Assembly: GCF_018691265.1 (NCBI RefSeq)
Contig: NW_024881324.1
Span: 7,009,730 to 7,073,729, forward strand
Direction: 5' to 3'
Length of the DNA: 64,000 nucleotides
Source of the DNA: Tyto alba
Lineage: Eukaryota > Chordata > Aves > Strigiformes > Tytonidae
The translations under genes were made by a program, and so were the position numbers. The notes below the pieces were generated by a model that saw nothing but the letters and a program-made list of their open reading frames with translations, had not been told where the DNA came from and searched no databases. This document shows, piece by piece, positions 61,101-64,000 of the stretch; positions within the stretch are counted from its first letter, which is position 1; each line of letters opens with the position of its first letter.

Positions 61101-63012
61101 AAAGTGCAATGAAGCAGGTCATTCCAGATGGCAAAAATATGAAAGATTATGAGGCCTCAATAGGTATTTGTGTGTGGATTTTATTGGTGGGCTGGTTGTG
61201 GTTGATTATAATTCAAGCTATTTAATGTCCATGTTTATATGCAGTTTGTATTGTGATAGTTCTTGATGTTATTTAAACATATAGTTAGATTTATGGCCTG
61301 TTTATACCACAGGAGGCCCCAGTCCCATTGAGTGATACCTTTCAGTTTGTGCTCCTGTCTGAGAAGCAAAGTGTGTGGGACAGCAGCTCTTGCTGGATCG
61401 CTGTTGTTCATCTTCTGCGGACAGGCAAGAAATGCCGAAGGCTATCTTTTAACAATTCACTGTTATTTAACAGTTTGATGTAGTGCAGTGTAGAAAGCAA
61501 ATTGTGCCAAGTGTGAGATGAAATGAATCAGTTTTCTGCTTCTCTTCAAATTCCAGAGTCCAAATAAAGTCTCTGAATCCCAGGTTTCCAGTCTTGCTAT
61601 TTTGTCAGGTCATGGCCATCTTCTGTGTAAATATGGAGAAAGTTGCAACTAAAAGCTCAAAGGTTCTGGAGTCTTTAGGACACAGTCATTTCCAAACAGT
61701 TATCTGCCAGAGTCTGCCTTTGCTCTCCAAAAGGAAAGGTAATAGGGGCTCTGTAAACTTACCATCGGCAGGTTCTGATTGTGGGTGGTGCAGGAACTGC
61801 CTCTTTCTGGGAAGTCCAGGCATTGGATAGAGAATACGGTTGTCCAGCTGGGGTATTTTGCCCTGCATGGAGTACCAGTAGATCCTGTTACTAATTTTCA
61901 GAAGTGGGTACTATTATGAAGAGGTAACCAGTGTAAAGCAGGAATATATAAAGATGCTTCTGAAGTGTTTAGGAAGGGATGAACTGGACTTTATGCAGCT
62001 TATTTGGTTGAACAGGTTAAAGGAGTGGAATAGTTTTGTATGTGGAGGACACTGCACGCTGAATGAAGGGGAAGTTTGGAAGGAAGTGAGAAAATAATTA
62101 TGGAAGTAGTGGACAAGAAGGATGTAGCTGGTGGGACACCATTAAAATGTAGTACTGGATATGTTTCAGGTGCATTAAATACCAAATTTATGCATTACAG
62201 TGAAGAACTAAGGCTGAACTTACAAATTTTAAATTGTTATTCTGAGCTGATGAGAATTGGGATCAAATGTTTTGGAGGTGATATCTCCTGATTACCTGGG
62301 GATTCTTCCTCCATTGGGGTGATATGGCATGATTCACTGTCTGGCAGGGGTTGACTGAAACAAAGGCAAAGGAAAGCAGAAGTATGCTTATATTATAAAC
62401 TTTCAGGTATGCTTCCTCTTGTAGGCCATTTTCTGATGTGTTACATTAGTGTGATTACATCCAGTGATTTGGGGGATATAAACACTGACAGAAAGTGGTT
62501 CTACTTCATTTTACTGGAAAACTAACAAAACCTTGTAGTAAAGCCTGGCAGCAATGCTACTTCTCTCAGCTGTGCAGAATAGACTTGGCAAATCAGGAGG
62601 ATAAGCTGTGAGCAAAATGATCAGAAATTAGTCTATAATGATTCCCTGCTTTCTAAATGAGCAAGATCTCTCATTAAGATTTGTAATACTAGAAGAAATA
62701 CTATAATAACTTGACTTGATGTTTCTGGGGAAAAGGTGTAAGAGAGAAAGCCCATACTTCAGCTTGTCATAATGAATGCTTTACTTATTTCTAGTATCAT
62801 ATTTTAGCATAACAATCATAAAAATGAAGACTGTAGTATTCTTGCTTGAGTGCACACTGTTTTCTTAAAAATGCAAGATTAATTTTATACTTTAGTGGTA
62901 TACCACATCTTTCTTTCATATGGACTTCCTAAATGTTATAAAGATGCTCAAAAATTTCCATACCATATTTCATTTGCTTATACTATATGTTGGTTCAATA
63001 TGGTATAGAAAT

Positions 63013-63077
63013 AAAAAAAAAAAAAAACAAAAAAAAACAACAAAAAAAAAAAAAAAAAAAAAAAAAACAAAAAACCA
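63013..63077. repeat. Long A-rich tract
   Basis: About 65 bp of A residues broken by a few C residues. It might be an old poly(A) tail on the plus strand, but the sequence to its left shows no retrocopy that I recognise. Confidence 0.9.
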
Positions 63078-64000
63078 ACTGAAAAACCCCAGTTATTTTC
63101 ATTTCTGGAGGCTTTTCAGAACTGCTTTTCAGAGATAAAAGTGAGGCATCAAAGTGCAATGCAGCAAAGTATTTTGACTTCAATAATAGGTGTACTGAAG
63201 CTTCAATGTTATGTTAAAGACACTGGGAATACTGTCTAGTCAGACATTTCTTCAGAATCTCATTCTGTCTCTGATTATAAAGCCTTAATGACCACAGTAA
63301 CAGCCAGCTAGGTCTGCAGCAAAAAGAGTAATGTCCTGCCTTTAGATCATACCTTCACCGCAGAGGAGCTGATTTTTGTGGCTTGTTCTGGGGCTCAGTA
63401 AGTCTGAGTTATTTTGATCTGGTAGAAGGAACAAATTCCTAAATCAAGGAATGTCCTCTTTCTAACTTCTTTTCTAATGATCTCTATTACTCTGTGTGTG
63501 TGCGTGTGAGCACACTAATTAGCTGGTGAGACTAAAATATATTGGAATACCTGAGTCTGCTCTATAAAACATAGTTTATAAATGGGTTCGCTTTGGAGGG
63601 AGGTCTGAGAGGGTACTAGTGGCAAAACAAGGTGCTTGCTGGTTGCTGAATGTATCTGAATTTTGAGTCTAACTTGTGGAAATGTTGTTTTTCAGTGATT
63701 TGGAATTTCCTTAAATCATATGTATTACTGCTTCAAATGAACAAGCACCACACCTGTCCCCACAAATACTCGGAGGCGGAACTTGATCTTCCAGGTTTAT
63801 TGTTCTCTTTACCCAAGAAGCCGTGTTTTAAAAATGTTTTTCCAATAAATAATATTTGTCTTTGTAAGAATTTATATATAATTGTTAGTTCTATATTTAC
63901 TGGCATGTGCTTAGTGCTGTGCTTCTCTACTGAGCAGTGAATGTATTTTAGTATCAAAAACTTTTATCATAAAAGCCTGTTTTCCATAGGTTTTTTTTGA

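Larger units (their letters stand above)
55191..64000. other. Long non-coding stretch with A/T tracts, no gene seen
   Basis: AT-rich unique DNA to the window end. Notable simple repeats are a CAAAA-type run at 56891-56963, a T tract of 22 at 58123-58144 and an A-rich run at 63013-63077. The 96-codon minus-strand frame at 59014-59304 has no family I recognise. Confidence 0.5.

Noticed and set aside
63013..63077. Poly(A) tail of a processed pseudogene
   Set aside because: The preceding sequence has no coding-like frame, and no flanking target duplication was found.

Overview
This window looks like vertebrate nuclear DNA from a bird. It is AT-leaning, has no operon-like gene packing, and carries avian-style repeats: CR1 LINEs (one ending in CTATT-type repeats, one in an ATTCTATAATG-like end), ERVL-type LTRs whose edge reads TGTYRTGGTTTAACCC, and many long A or T tracts. 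I could not identify any intact host protein-coding gene, tRNA, rRNA, snRNA or CRISPR array. Most open frames are short, lack recognisable domains and fall inside repeats. The window is probably a large intron or intergenic region; the species cannot be fixed from sequence alone.

Layout. 1-7163: AT-rich non-coding DNA with a possible old DNA transposon (1146-1726) and a degenerate ~60-bp tandem repeat (4012-4200). 7164-12077: the most unusual part, two nearly identical GC-rich direct repeats of about 1.8 kb (7164-9018 and 10299-12077). They are separated by 1.28 kb containing a CR1 3' end, an older LINE fragment and a GC-rich block. Each copy has a minus-strand TATA/GC-box core-promoter arrangement, a purine tract, and a three-unit ~171-bp tandem array derived from a CR1-superfamily 3' UTR. 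12078-19186: AT-rich, no gene seen, one short hairpin. 19187-21763: a minus-strand, 5-bp-TSD, LTR-to-LTR retroelement of ERVL type with no visible gag or pol; its interior is dominated by a ~49-bp tandem array. 22908-23980: a solo LTR of a second family, also minus strand.

23986-32224: non-coding, with a 10-bp-stem hairpin at 24848. 32225-34117: a long but heavily deleted CR1 LINE on the plus strand, with ORF1 (esterase-like), endonuclease, start of reverse transcriptase and 3' end still traceable; an ERVL LTR scrap sits inside it. 34118-64000: mostly non-coding, with a 48-nt hairpin (36227-36274), two candidate conserved regulatory blocks (36525-37085 and 54540-55190), an old LINE scrap (51685-51800), a recent ~102-bp tandem duplication (52237-52439) and several A/T tracts.

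No set of genes acts together here. The best leads for something undescribed are the duplicated GC-rich unit with its minus-strand promoter, and the coding-free ERVL-type element whose interior is a 49-bp tandem array. Similarity statements were made by eye against remembered family consensus patterns; no search was run.
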